A DNA stretch of 64,000 nt. Source: Macrococcoides equi. GTDB lineage: Bacteria; Bacillota; Bacilli; Staphylococcales; Staphylococcaceae. The position numbers and the translations under genes were made by a program. Each line of letters opens with the position of its first letter. Within the stretch, counting starts at the first letter, position 1. The notes beneath the pieces are model-generated. The model saw only the letters and a program-made list of their open reading frames with translations, searched no databases and was not told the origin of the DNA. This document shows positions 1 through 8,344 of the stretch, in pieces. Location: NCBI RefSeq assembly GCF_047425865.1, contig NZ_CP179735.1; one strand, written 5' to 3'.

Positions 1-242
1 TACATTTGATACTTATGGGTATTCAAAATCGAGATGAAATTGTTGATGAACGTGTGACGATTCTGACCAATCGTGCATTTAAGACTTCATATTTAGTAAC
101 GTTAGTTACCGGGATGATTTTCTTTACGTTATATACCTTTAACTTAATACATTTGACTGCGCAAAGTGCAATCGTTATATTACTTGCGATAATGAATTTA
201 TCATTTTCTGTGAGTAACTTTATGTTATGGAGAAAGTATTAG
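1..242 (+). CDS. Small two-helix membrane protein with DER motif (5' end outside window)
   Basis: The frame is open to the left edge, so the true start may lie upstream; a TTG at 6 is the first start inside the window. About 78 residues are visible. A polar N-terminal stretch with the motif DERVTILTNRAF is followed by two hydrophobic segments, roughly residues 27-45 and 52-72. The next gene has the same layout (DERDKKIL, then helices), so the two look like members of one family of small membrane proteins, resembling DUF2178/DUF3796-type proteins often found beside an XRE-type repressor. Any such regulator would lie outside the window. The ribosome binding site of the next gene overlaps this stop codon, so the pair is cotranscribed. 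Function unknown. Confidence 0.6.
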   Translation, partial: HLILMGIQNRDEIVDERVTILTNRAFKTSYLVTLVTGMIFFTLYTFNLIHLTAQSAIVILLAIMNLSFSVSNFMLWRKY

Positions 243-253
243 GAGGGGTCAAT

Positions 254-631
254 ATGTTTTCTAAACATAATCTAAGTCGCGGAGAATTGTTGTTTTGTGG
301 TCTGCTTATTTCGGGTATGGTACTTTTGGGAAATATGAGTTCTGGATTTAAATTAGATGTGGGTTTAATACCTTTATCAGTAGGTTTGAGTTATTTAATC
401 CGTGCCATTGAGCCTGGTGGCGAAAAAGATGATGAAAGAGATAAAAAGATATTGCTGGAAAGTATGAACTGGACGATACTCGGTTTATTTATAGTGTGGT
501 CAATACTTTACGCGTTAACGTTATTTAGTGCTATCAATCTCTCAAAAGAATTGTATTTAATCATTCCAATAGCTTTTTTCATATTAGCACAATCTATAAT
601 CAGAGTCATACTGAGTAAATTTGTGATGTGA
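254..631 (+). CDS. Small membrane protein with DER motif
   Basis: I chose ATG 254 (protein MFSKHNLSRG) because AGGAGG at 241-246 sits just upstream; an in-frame ATG at 227 would lie inside the previous gene and has no binding site. The product is about 125 residues with four hydrophobic segments: two near the N-terminus, then the polar motif GEKDDERDKKILLE, then two near the C-terminus. It shares the DER motif and layout with the gene ending at 242 and is probably cotranscribed with it. I recognise no enzymatic motif. A role as a small membrane partner of a regulator is only an inference from the look of the family. Confidence 0.65.
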   Translation: MFSKHNLSRGELLFCGLLISGMVLLGNMSSGFKLDVGLIPLSVGLSYLIRAIEPGGEKDDERDKKILLESMNWTILGLFIVWSILYALTLFSAINLSKELYLIIPIAFFILAQSIIRVILSKFVM

Positions 632-692
632 AACATAATATAAAGAGAAAAGAATCACGACTAAAGTGTTTTTTTCAGATGAATATAGAGAG

Positions 693-727
693 AACACCCG
701 GCTTCTATTTAGAATCCGGGTGTTTGT
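693..727. terminator. Hairpin between convergent genes
   Basis: Inverted repeat AACACCCGG...CCGGGTGTT with an inner TTCTA/TAGAA extension, lying between the plus-strand membrane gene and the minus-strand protease gene. It could end transcription from both sides. The U tract is weak, so this rests mainly on stem strength and position. Confidence 0.6.
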
Positions 728-735
728 TATATATT

Positions 736-2256
736 TTAATATACGCCCACGGCATCCCACGCTGCTTTAATGGTATCTGCTTCAGACTGACCATATAAAT
801 CCTGTGCAGATTGAATGAGTGCTTCCTTTGTATCTTTAAAGTCTGATGTTGATGTTAAATAGTATGATAATGCACGGTAATATATTTGTTCAGACTTAGA
901 TTTACCGATTTTAGTAACTGTATTATAGAATGCTTTATTTGGGATTCCTGAATTAATATGAACGCCGCCCCAGTCACCATTCTCTGTATTTGGTAAGTAC
1001 TGATAGTCATCCATATGTGATGGTTGGTCATATAATTCTGGTTGCTGGAAGCTGCGGAGTGCATCACCTGGTCTTCCTGGCGTATATACATCTTCTCCCA
1101 TCAGGAAATCTGGATCGACAAAGTATCCGAATACATCTGACATTGATTCATTGACTGCACCTGGTTGATGTTCGTAGATTAATCCTGCTGTATGTTCTGT
1201 TACAGCATGTGTTAATTCATGTGCAATAATATCATTAGCACCTGAAAGTGAAGTGAATGTCACGCCATCTCCATCACCATATAACATTGCTTCCCCGTTC
1301 CACTGTGCGTTATTATAATTATTGCCGTAGTGCACTACCGAATAGATGGGTGCCCCTTTGCCATCATATGAGTCGCGATTATGTGTATTTTTAAAGTAGT
1401 CATAAACGATATCCCCGTAATAATGCGCATCTACAGCAGCTTTTTGGCGAGATGAAGTGAAGTTACGATCAGTATCCTTTACGATGTCGATGTTTGTTTG
1501 AGTATTGAATGCATCATAAGTTTCGATATTTCCTGTATGCGTCATGTCGGCTAAGTAATAATAACTACCTTCCTGATATAGATTTAAAGGTTTCATGCGA
1601 TTATCAACACCATATCCATAACCAGTAGTCGTTGCATCAAATAACATATTTTGTTTCTTGATGACCTCTCCAGTTTCAGCATCAATTTGAATATGCCAGT
1701 TTGCAGATTTAGGTGAGACATAAATTAACTGAACATCATAAACATATTTATTTTTGTCTGCATTAATCACAACATCTGCTTTTTTTACCACACTGCGATT
1801 ATCGATATTTTTTACTTTTGATTGATCAACTCCTGCAGCTTTAAATGCAAGATCGATTGCCTGATCTTTAGATAACTTTTGTGCGTTAGATGGAGTAACT
1901 GCCTTTTGATCTAATTCACCATTGACGTGAACGACTTCATTTTTCTCGTTAACATGAATTTTAATCTCTTTGTTTAAAGCCTTTTTACCATTGTTATGTG
2001 GTTTTAATGTATAATGCGTAAAGCCTTGATCATCTTTTTCAACTTTAGTAATTTCGTATTGTTTATAGAATTTTTTAGCATTTTTATTGCCAGGCAGAGA
2101 TTTTAAAAAGTTTTTAGCATCAATTTTTGATTGTACTTTTTGGATGTGGCTCAGTTGCTTTGATGTCTCAGTTTTTGCATAAGTGACGTCATGGCCAAGT
2201 CCTGCAATAAGTGAAGTTGATAAAACGGCTACTGGTAAAATAAACTTTTTGTTCAT
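736..2256 (-). CDS. aur: Secreted thermolysin-family (M4) zinc metalloprotease, aureolysin-like
   Basis: A 506-residue pre-pro-protease, almost the length of S. aureus aureolysin. Order: signal peptide (residues 1-27), FTP/PepSY-type propeptide to about residue 205, then the mature M4 domain. The zinc motif HELTH is at 346-350 and the third ligand glutamate lies in GAVNESMSDVFG near residue 370. The substrate-side strand NAQWNGEAMLYGDGDG is intact. The protein is predicted to be exported, to remove its own propeptide, and to bind zinc and calcium. The start is supported by AAGGAGAG just upstream of the ATG. The gene is monocistronic, with about 230 bases of AT-rich leader before the next gene. 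Identity as an aureolysin orthologue is strong at family level. Confidence 0.93.
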   Translation of the reverse strand: MNKKFILPVAVLSTSLIAGLGHDVTYAKTETSKQLSHIQKVQSKIDAKNFLKSLPGNKNAKKFYKQYEITKVEKDDQGFTHYTLKPHNNGKKALNKEIKIHVNEKNEVVHVNGELDQKAVTPSNAQKLSKDQAIDLAFKAAGVDQSKVKNIDNRSVVKKADVVINADKNKYVYDVQLIYVSPKSANWHIQIDAETGEVIKKQNMLFDATTTGYGYGVDNRMKPLNLYQEGSYYYLADMTHTGNIETYDAFNTQTNIDIVKDTDRNFTSSRQKAAVDAHYYGDIVYDYFKNTHNRDSYDGKGAPIYSVVHYGNNYNNAQWNGEAMLYGDGDGVTFTSLSGANDIIAHELTHAVTEHTAGLIYEHQPGAVNESMSDVFGYFVDPDFLMGEDVYTPGRPGDALRSFQQPELYDQPSHMDDYQYLPNTENGDWGGVHINSGIPNKAFYNTVTKIGKSKSEQIYYRALSYYLTSTSDFKDTKEALIQSAQDLYGQSEADTIKAAWDAVGVY

Positions 2257-2492
2257 GTTGTTCTCTCCTTAAATTTTTTTTTTTGAATACGAGATTAATT
2301 ATAGCGATTTAAAATTTCAAAACACTCGTATATACCGTAAATTTTAAACTCACAAAAAGTTAACAAAGAGAAGAGAAAAACATAATATGGAATAACGTTG
2401 GTAACCTGGTAATAAAATTTATTAGAACTTCAAATAAAATAAGACTTTTAACAAAAGTAACATTTTTTATTGTGTTAAGTAAAAAGGTGATG

Positions 2493-2870
2493 CTAATTGT
2501 TAACAACATCTTTTTCAATATAAGCTCGAACCATTTTACGCTGATTTTGTTCTACATTATCAAATGTGAATACACATAATGCGGCGCGTTCTGACACGTT
2601 GAAGAGAGTATCGCCTCTGGAGATTTTAATCACAACGATATTTGCTGTACCGCGTTCAGTTTTATGCATCACATCGAACTGCCACTCCAGCTCATGACGC
2701 TCAGTCTCATCAAGATATTTTTTGATACCTACATTTAATTCATCATAGTTTATTTTCTGATATATACCATCAGAAGAAATAATATGCGTTTCAATATTTT
2801 TATCAATGATTTGACTAATTTTTTCAATATCATTATTTTGCCAGGCAGCTAAAAGGTGTACGTGTGGCAT
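2493..2870 (-). CDS. NTF2/SnoaL-like small protein
   Basis: About 125 residues starting MPHVHLLAAW. I prefer the ATG at 2870 over an in-frame ATG at 2879, because AGGAT lies about 8 bases upstream of the former and overlaps the latter. The pattern is an N-terminal helix (LLAAWQNNDIEKISQII) followed by a strand-rich body (HELEWQFDVMHK, ANIVVIKISRGD, AALCVFTFDN, KMVRAYIEKD). This suggests the cone-shaped NTF2-like fold (SnoaL/DUF4440), used for small-ligand binding or isomerisation. No catalytic residues can be assigned. The gene stands alone between the protease and a plus-strand gene. The fold is inferred from pattern only. Confidence 0.6.
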   Translation of the reverse strand: MPHVHLLAAWQNNDIEKISQIIDKNIETHIISSDGIYQKINYDELNVGIKKYLDETERHELEWQFDVMHKTERGTANIVVIKISRGDTLFNVSERAALCVFTFDNVEQNQRKMVRAYIEKDVVNN

Positions 2871-3003
2871 TTTTATCATCCTATTCTAGTGTTTTTTAAT
2901 ACTATATCATAAACTTGAAATAATAATAATGTTAAATATTTCATTCAAAATTCTTCGTGTGTTAAAATAAGCATATAAAGAATCACTTAAGGAGTGAAAA
3001 TTG

Positions 3004-3174
3004 ATGGAATTGATTAAATCATTATTCAAAGCAATGTTTGTAACGTTTTTAGTGTTATCTGTGATTGTGACGGCTGGTGCGGCATTATTTGTAATCAGCT
3101 TTAAGAAAGATTTTGAAGATATTGAGCGTCGTACAAAAGAAATCGTTGCTAAAATTGAATCTGAAACTGTCTAA
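3004..3174 (+). CDS. 56-residue single-pass membrane protein
   Basis: A short gene with a strong ribosome binding site (AAGGAGTG) before ATG 3004. The product begins MELIKSLFKAMFVT, crosses the membrane once (about residues 10-32, rich in V, L, A and F), and ends in a charged amphipathic tail (KKDFEDIERRTKEIVAKIESETV) that may form a cytoplasmic helix or coiled coil. A terminator follows immediately, so it is a self-contained transcript. I do not recognise a family; a DUF948-like or small stress membrane protein is possible. Confidence 0.7.
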   Translation: MELIKSLFKAMFVTFLVLSVIVTAGAALFVISFKKDFEDIERRTKEIVAKIESETV

Positions 3175-3204
3175 GACTCTTTTTTTTAGAGTCTTTTCTT
3201 TTTG
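3173..3204 (+). terminator. Rho-independent terminator
   Basis: AAGACTCT and AGAGTCTT form an 8-bp stem around a T-rich loop, followed by TTTTCTTTTT. It directly follows the 56-residue membrane protein gene and overlaps its stop codon. Confidence 0.85.
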
Positions 3205-3232
3205 ACCATATTTTAAATATAGGGGTGTTCAA

Positions 3233-3751
3233 TTGAGTCCATTACAGTCTATATCAAACGAGTTATTGAATAATGAGGTCGAAAGTTCTGAACAGGAAAT
3301 AATGCAACTTATTCAGTTGATGAGAAAAGAACGACCTGTGATTCATGATATTGTGATAGGGTGTAGCAGAAATAATGCAGATTTAAATAAAGCATATCAG
3401 TTTAAAATATTGTGGGAACAATACGGTGGATTTGAAGGCATAGGGGGGACAGTACTTGCAATCGTAAGCTGGAATCCCGCTTCATCGTCATTTAATAAAT
3501 ATGTTCATCGTATTGACCGACACGTTCCAGATGGCTTTGTTGCATTAGGGGATGCGAGGAGTTTTGAACAAATCATGAGAAGGTTGCATCGCGCAACAGA
3601 TATTAAAGCGCATCGTACCTTTGTATTGTCTTCACTTGAATCACAACAAATGATAACGAGTGCCGGGCGATTTATCTTTGAAGGTTTGAAAGGAACATCG
3701 AAGCTTGGCACATATTTTTCGGTGCATAATGGACTTATTCAGATTACATAA
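3233..3751 (+). CDS. Conserved-looking protein of unknown function
   Basis: A 172-residue soluble protein with a TTG start at 3233 and GGGGTG five bases upstream. It has a helical, acidic N-terminus (NELLNNEVESSEQEIMQLIQLMRKERP), a mixed alpha/beta middle (HDIVIGCSRNN, GGTVLAIVSWNPASSSF) and a C-terminal part with paired arginines (EQIMRRLHRATD). No signal peptide, membrane segment or catalytic motif that I can name. It lies between two strong terminators, so it is a single-gene transcript. I do not recognise the family. Confidence 0.6.
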   Translation: MSPLQSISNELLNNEVESSEQEIMQLIQLMRKERPVIHDIVIGCSRNNADLNKAYQFKILWEQYGGFEGIGGTVLAIVSWNPASSSFNKYVHRIDRHVPDGFVALGDARSFEQIMRRLHRATDIKAHRTFVLSSLESQQMITSAGRFIFEGLKGTSKLGTYFSVHNGLIQIT

Positions 3752-3753
3752 TA

Positions 3754-3786
3754 AACGCACTTGCCGTAATCGGCAAGTGCGTTATT
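3754..3786. terminator. Bidirectional terminator
   Basis: AACGCACTTGCCG, loop TAAT, CGGCAAGTGCGTT is a perfect 13-bp stem between convergent genes. Flanking T runs on the plus side and A-rich sequence on the other let it work for both strands. Confidence 0.9.
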
Positions 3787-5082
3787 TTAATGGTCTTTGT
3801 GTTCACTTTTTCGTGTAAAATATAATAAAGCAATACCCGCAGAAACTGTAATCAATCCAGCGAGCGGTAAAAGGATACCCATTGCTTCACCGGTTGAAGG
3901 TAAGGCGTCCTTATCTTCATTTGTAGTTTGTCTTACAGTTGATGTTTGTTTTGTATCACTTTGCTCAGTAGACTTTTCGTTGCTACTTGAACTTGTATGA
4001 TAATCACCATCTGAAGCATAGCTGCTATCTGATGCGTAATCTCCGTCTGTTGGATATGAAGTATTTGTACGACTTTCTGTTGAAACTGGCTCCTCAGTTG
4101 TTACAGATGAGTTATTTAGACGACTAGAATCCGTACGAGACGTTGCTAAATGACCTACATTAGTATCTGAATTAATACCTAATTGCTTCATAGGATTTAC
4201 GGTAGACTTATTCACCGGGAGTTGTGGCTTTACGTTAATACTTGTTTGTTCGCGTGGCTCTTTTTTGATTTGAGTATTGTGCTTAGTTTGAGACTCTTTC
4301 TTGTTTTGAGGCTCTTTCTTATTTTGAATATTTTTCTTCGCTTGATCTACTCTCTTACTTTGTTCTTCTTCAACTTTTCTTGCACGAGCTAATAACGGTG
4401 GCGTATCATCAGGTGCACGGTGAACAGTTGTTCTGACTAATCGTTCATGCGATATACCAGTTGGTGCCATGCGATCACTTTTAATGGGATGCGTATGTTT
4501 GTCATAAACAAGATATTTTTCTTCGCCCGCTTTAATGATTACTGGTTTATCAGAAGGATGATCCGGTTCATCATAGCTGACTTCATAAGAAGCATCTTTA
4601 TCAAGATGATCAAACGTTGCGATACCATCCTTTACTTCAGTTTCATCCACTACTGTATGATCTAACTTTAAGTATACCTTCGTACCATCCTCTAAAGGAG
4701 AATAAGACAAATCAACAGTATGAACTGTTACACGCGCATCATCCGGACTTTCAGTTGAAGATAATTCCTCAGTTTTCACTTTAGAATCTTCAGCTAAATC
4801 AGAATGAATAATCTCAATTTCATTTAATAAACCAGGGCGAATTTGATAAGATTTACCGGCAATTTCAATGGCATCGATATCCTCGTTTACAGCTTTATAA
4901 CCATCATCCAGAGCGGAAAAATGTTGTGGTTCATTATTAATATCAGCAGTGAAAGAAAAATCTTTTAGTGGCATATTATGTTCATCATGGAAATAAAGTA
5001 CCGTTGGATTATCAGCGGCAGAGGCATGATTTATGCTAATGAAAGAAGTGATGACTGCAAGTGATAAAAGTATTTTTTTCAT
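3787..5082 (-). CDS. LPXTG cell-wall-anchored surface protein
   Basis: 431 residues. Signal peptide at 1-22 (MKKILLSLAVITSF...ASA). A folded region of about 200 residues made of beta-rich repeats may be two or three Ig-like or CnaB-like units (VDLSYSPLEDGTKVYLKLDH; YLVYDKHTHPIKSDRMAPTG). Next come a Lys/Gln/Glu-rich linker with QNKKE/QIKKE repeats near 250-280 and a Ser/Thr/Asp-rich wall-spanning stretch with YASD/GDY repeats. The C-terminus has the sorting signal LPSTGEAMG, a hydrophobic helix and a positive tail. Sortase A should link it to peptidoglycan. The start is backed by AAAGGAGT. The ligand is unknown. It is divergent from the comX locus, and whether that locus controls it cannot be told from sequence. 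Confidence 0.85.
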   Translation of the reverse strand: MKKILLSLAVITSFISINHASAADNPTVLYFHDEHNMPLKDFSFTADINNEPQHFSALDDGYKAVNEDIDAIEIAGKSYQIRPGLLNEIEIIHSDLAEDSKVKTEELSSTESPDDARVTVHTVDLSYSPLEDGTKVYLKLDHTVVDETEVKDGIATFDHLDKDASYEVSYDEPDHPSDKPVIIKAGEEKYLVYDKHTHPIKSDRMAPTGISHERLVRTTVHRAPDDTPPLLARARKVEEEQSKRVDQAKKNIQNKKEPQNKKESQTKHNTQIKKEPREQTSINVKPQLPVNKSTVNPMKQLGINSDTNVGHLATSRTDSSRLNNSSVTTEEPVSTESRTNTSYPTDGDYASDSSYASDGDYHTSSSSNEKSTEQSDTKQTSTVRQTTNEDKDALPSTGEAMGILLPLAGLITVSAGIALLYFTRKSEHKDH

Positions 5083-5279
5083 GTAGGACTCCTTTGTGCT
5101 TGTTGAGTATATTATTGCATAATTTCTCTTCTAGTTCTATATGATATCCAATAATTCACAATTGATTTAGGCAATTAAAAGAAATTTTATATTGTTTATA
5201 TTGATGTTATATAATCTAAAGATTTTCTCTGAAAATATCCAGTAATAGGATGTAATGAAATAATAAATTGCATTTTATA

Positions 5280-5300
5280 AATAAATCTTGCAAGTTTATT
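5280..5300. promoter_or_regulatory. Palindrome upstream of comX, candidate activator site
   Basis: AATAAAT-CTTGCAAG-TTTATT is a near-perfect palindrome: the CTTGCAAG core is exact and the AATAAA/TTTATT arms match with one inserted base. It lies about 30 bases upstream of the candidate -35 of comX. Its position fits an activator site, for example for the locus's own response regulator. The TTGC half-element recalls ComA recognition elements (TTGCGG in B. subtilis), but the match is partial. Confidence 0.35.
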
Positions 5301-5322
5301 AAAAAATTTAAAAACGCTATCG

Positions 5323-5358
5323 AATTTTTTGAAAATTTCGTGTAATATTAGCTTATGC
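5323..5358 (+). promoter_or_regulatory. Candidate comX promoter overlapped by a CodY-like box
   Basis: TTGAAA at 5329-5334 is a candidate -35, with a weak -10 (TTATGC, 5353-5358) 18 bases downstream. AATTTTTTGAAAATT at 5323-5337 matches the published CodY consensus AATTTTCWGAAAATT at 14 of 15 positions and covers the -35. CodY binding there would couple pheromone production to branched-chain amino acids and GTP. The consensus is AT-rich, so chance matches occur in this DNA. Confidence 0.45.
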
Positions 5359-5389
5359 AAAATATTATATGTGACTGGAGGAATATGTA

Positions 5390-5566
5390 ATGAGAGAAGA
5401 GCTGGAACAGGTTGTCTTAAAAATGAAAGAAATGAACCTTACGCTTGAGGAATTACTGACTCAAGATAAAAAGTTAGGTTTTAGTGAAGATGTTGTTGCA
5501 GTTATTGATTCTGCTGTTCATCAAAATATTAAAGGCCAGGGAAAGTTATGGGTACAAGATCCTTGA
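5390..5566 (+). CDS. comX: ComX-like pre-pheromone, candidate isoprenylated quorum-sensing peptide
   Basis: A 58-residue peptide from ATG 5390 with GGAGG at 5377-5381, an ideal distance away. It starts MREELEQVVLKMKEMN, is acidic and helical, has no signal peptide, and ends GQGKLWVQDP. The single Trp at position 54 is five from the C-terminus. In Bacillus ComX, a Trp near the C-terminus of a 53-58 residue precursor is farnesylated or geranylated by ComQ and the last 5-10 residues are released. Size, the near-terminal Trp and the position directly before a ComQ-type gene support the call; sequence identity cannot, since ComX is hypervariable. In Bacillus comX lies between comQ and comP; here it precedes comQ. 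There is one base between its stop and the comQ ATG, implying translational coupling. Confidence 0.72.
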   Translation: MREELEQVVLKMKEMNLTLEELLTQDKKLGFSEDVVAVIDSAVHQNIKGQGKLWVQDP

Positions 5567-5567
5567 T

Positions 5568-6377
5568 ATGTTAGAACAATATATTGTGGAAATCATTACT
5601 CCTTTAAAATTAGAAACAAAAAATCGAAATAGTCTTCTCACGTTTGCTTTAGAAAAAATTAAAAGAGATGGTTGGGGCAATTATTACTATATAATTTGTA
5701 ATTTATTCAATAAGGAGCAAGCTGATATGCAAAAACATGCCGTTGCAATTCAGCTTGTTTTTTGGGCCTTTGACCTCGTAGATGATGCTGTAGACGGCGA
5801 TCAAAATGTTCCCGGTTTAACTTACGCACAACAGATTGTGTTGTCACATATTGTTATGATGAAAGCTCTTAATTTATTCGATGTTGAACTAAGAGATGGA
5901 ATTATGTCCTTAATCGTATCATCGGGATACGGGGAATTTGAAGATATTAGCTTTACTTATCAACGAGATAATGTATTAACTGAGGACAATTATATAAAGA
6001 TGGTAACTGCTAAATCCGGGCGATTAATGGAACTTATTGCGGTTATTATTGATAAGGATAATGTGCCATTAAGACAATTTATGATAAATATCGGGATAGC
6101 TGCTCAGATTAAAAATGATATTCAAGGTATAGAGAATCCGAATAAAAGTGATTTTAAAGATAAGAAAATGTATCTTCCGCTTATTAAATACATGTTTTTT
6201 AGTAAAGATAATAAGTTAGAGCAATGTACACGTGAAAATATTATTCAGTCAGGGGCTTTAGAATATTGCAGATTGTTGTATAATTATTACATTGAAAAAG
6301 CGTATCGTATTCTTTTTGACGCTTTTCCGACAATGTCAGATGATTTAAAGGAACTGAAGAATGAATTCAATTTTTAG
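5568..6377 (+). CDS. comQ: ComQ-like isoprenyl transferase that modifies the pheromone
   Basis: 269 residues of the trans-isoprenyl diphosphate synthase fold. The first Asp-rich motif is FDLVDDAVDGD (68-78). The second is reduced to NDIQG (183-187), followed by KSDFKDKKMYLPLI, which corresponds to the second substrate loop. The short length and degenerate second motif are typical of ComQ, not of chain-elongating synthases. It should attach a C10 or C15 isoprenoid to the ComX Trp. The start is taken at ATG 5568, one base after the comX stop. An in-frame GTG at 5484 would add 28 residues overlapping comX in another frame and is less likely. The 3' end overlaps the next gene by 17 bases. Confidence 0.85.
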   Translation: MLEQYIVEIITPLKLETKNRNSLLTFALEKIKRDGWGNYYYIICNLFNKEQADMQKHAVAIQLVFWAFDLVDDAVDGDQNVPGLTYAQQIVLSHIVMMKALNLFDVELRDGIMSLIVSSGYGEFEDISFTYQRDNVLTEDNYIKMVTAKSGRLMELIAVIIDKDNVPLRQFMINIGIAAQIKNDIQGIENPNKSDFKDKKMYLPLIKYMFFSKDNKLEQCTRENIIQSGALEYCRLLYNYYIEKAYRILFDAFPTMSDDLKELKNEFNF

Positions 6378-8331
6378 AAGTAAGAAGTTTGGAAAAATAC
6401 AATATTCCATCGTTATCTTCTTTACCTTATTGCTTAACCTGAGATTTTTCTCAGCATGTAAAGAGGTTATCAATGGTAGAGATGAAAGTGTAGAGTTATT
6501 GATTTTTATTATTTGTACGGCTTTATTTAACTTTTTTTTAGCTTCAATGATTTATCAATTGCTGAATCATTTTATATCTTATGTACTTAATCATTATTTT
6601 ATTATCTGCTTTTTACTAGCTAATACTATTTCCTTTTCTAAGCATGGATTGGAAATTAAAGATTGGATTACTACCGTTGAAATATTTTTGCTATTTTCAG
6701 TTTTGGCCATGTTATCTAAATTTTTTAGTGTCTATCCAGTATTTTCTCGCTCCAATCAATTAAAACGAGTCGTTCGTTTTAATAATCACTTGATTCTAGG
6801 GTTAGTTGTTATAGCAACAGTTTTAAATATTGCAGCAAGACAAGGAGAATTTGTTACATTCTCTATGTTTATGCTCATCGCTGTGTGTGCTGTTTTACTG
6901 ATGAGCGTGTTTTACGTGATTTTTTCTATCATACGTAATTCACACGGTCAGATTCGTCGTGAGTTGTATTTAATTTTAGCGTCTTTATTACTTAGTATTT
7001 TACCGATGTTTACGCTAAATTTATTTTTACATTTCTTTGATAGTAGTATTCCTTACTATTACTTATTACCTACATTAATTATTTTTCCTTTGTATTTACT
7101 TTATTCTTTCTGCAAATTCAAGATTATCGTTTCTGAATCATTCAAATCGATTATTTTTGGCTTATTTCAGTTATGGAATGTACTGATGCTATGTTCAATG
7201 ATTGTTTTTTACTTATTGTTCTTATCTCATCCTGTATTGATCAATGCGATTATTGCACATAGTTTAATCCTTGTTGCATGTGCTGCATTCTATTACTTTA
7301 AAGATCGTTACCAGGTGAAGCAGCATTCTGTTAATAGCCGTAATACGATTAATGAGAATATTTATGATACTTTAATCCAGAATAATATTAAACTTGCAAA
7401 TTATTATTTATTTATTGAATCTCAGGACCAGTCAGAGCAATATAGATTTCCTGCAGGGACTTTTAATTATAGTGATATTATCGAGAAGTCACATATGATT
7501 TACGAACGTTCAGTTATCGCTATCAACCAGTTACAGGATATCACGGTGTATGTTCATCGCAATGCGTCTAATAATGCATTCATCGCTTTACATACTTCTG
7601 AGGTGGAAAGATTTAAATATCACGAATTTGTAAGTTTGCTGGAACAGTTTGATTTCTTTATGAAAAACTATTCCACAAAATTGATGGATGAGGATTATAA
7701 GAATCGTATTTATTTATCGCATGCTGCTTTAGAGGAGGAGCGTGAGCGTTTATCGATTTTCCTGCATGATGATATTCTGCAAAATATTATTCTAGCTCTG
7801 AACGAAACGAAAACGTTAGATAAAGAAGGCAATAGAGAGCATATTGAAGAAATTTTAGATGAATCTATTTATACGATTCGGGAGGCTTGTGAAGATTTAT
7901 TCCCAGCCGATTTGGATGATTTTGGTTTGAAAGAAAGTCTGAATGGTCTTATTCGCCGTCATTTGTACGAGTCAATGGTCAATATTCAACTGGATTATAA
8001 AGAGTGTAATGTGATCATCGATAAACTGATAAAGATTAGTAGTTATCGTATGATCAAAGAATTAGTTAATAATGCCATTAAACATGCTGATGCTAAAGAT
8101 ATTAATATCGATGTCTCTGAATCTCAGGATTCTTTATCGTTTGAAGTGAGAGATGATGGCATCGGGATACCTTATTATAATGTCTCGGATATTTTAGTCA
8201 GGGGTTCTAACAACGGTTTGAAGTACTTAATTAATCAGGTGAATATGTTTGATGGAACAATTGAATTCTCGGTATATGACGAGAATGCTGAACGCAAAGG
8301 ATTAATTGTAACTGTAAATCTCCCGTTATAA
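6361..8331 (+). CDS. comP: ComP-like membrane histidine kinase, pheromone receptor
   Basis: 656 residues. About ten hydrophobic segments fill residues 10-312, forming a polytopic sensor. A cytoplasmic linker follows, then a HisKA_3 dimerisation domain with FLHDDILQN (phospho-acceptor His 469). The HATPase domain has N box KELVNNAIKHA (566-576) and G1 box DDGIGIP (598-604). This is the NarX/ComP/DegS class that pairs with LuxR-type regulators. It is shorter than B. subtilis ComP (769 residues as I recall). The start codon lies inside comQ (17-base overlap) with AAGGAAC upstream. The expected ligand is the ComX product of the same operon. Confidence 0.85.
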   Translation: MNSIFRSKKFGKIQYSIVIFFTLLLNLRFFSACKEVINGRDESVELLIFIICTALFNFFLASMIYQLLNHFISYVLNHYFIICFLLANTISFSKHGLEIKDWITTVEIFLLFSVLAMLSKFFSVYPVFSRSNQLKRVVRFNNHLILGLVVIATVLNIAARQGEFVTFSMFMLIAVCAVLLMSVFYVIFSIIRNSHGQIRRELYLILASLLLSILPMFTLNLFLHFFDSSIPYYYLLPTLIIFPLYLLYSFCKFKIIVSESFKSIIFGLFQLWNVLMLCSMIVFYLLFLSHPVLINAIIAHSLILVACAAFYYFKDRYQVKQHSVNSRNTINENIYDTLIQNNIKLANYYLFIESQDQSEQYRFPAGTFNYSDIIEKSHMIYERSVIAINQLQDITVYVHRNASNNAFIALHTSEVERFKYHEFVSLLEQFDFFMKNYSTKLMDEDYKNRIYLSHAALEEERERLSIFLHDDILQNIILALNETKTLDKEGNREHIEEILDESIYTIREACEDLFPADLDDFGLKESLNGLIRRHLYESMVNIQLDYKECNVIIDKLIKISSYRMIKELVNNAIKHADAKDINIDVSESQDSLSFEVRDDGIGIPYYNVSDILVRGSNNGLKYLINQVNMFDGTIEFSVYDENAERKGLIVTVNLPL

Positions 8332-8344
8332 TGGAGGTGTCACC

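Noticed and set aside
5484..5567. Longer ComQ start at GTG 5484
   Set aside because: It would overlap comX in another frame and add 28 residues unlike ComQ N-termini. ATG 5568 one base after the comX stop is simpler.
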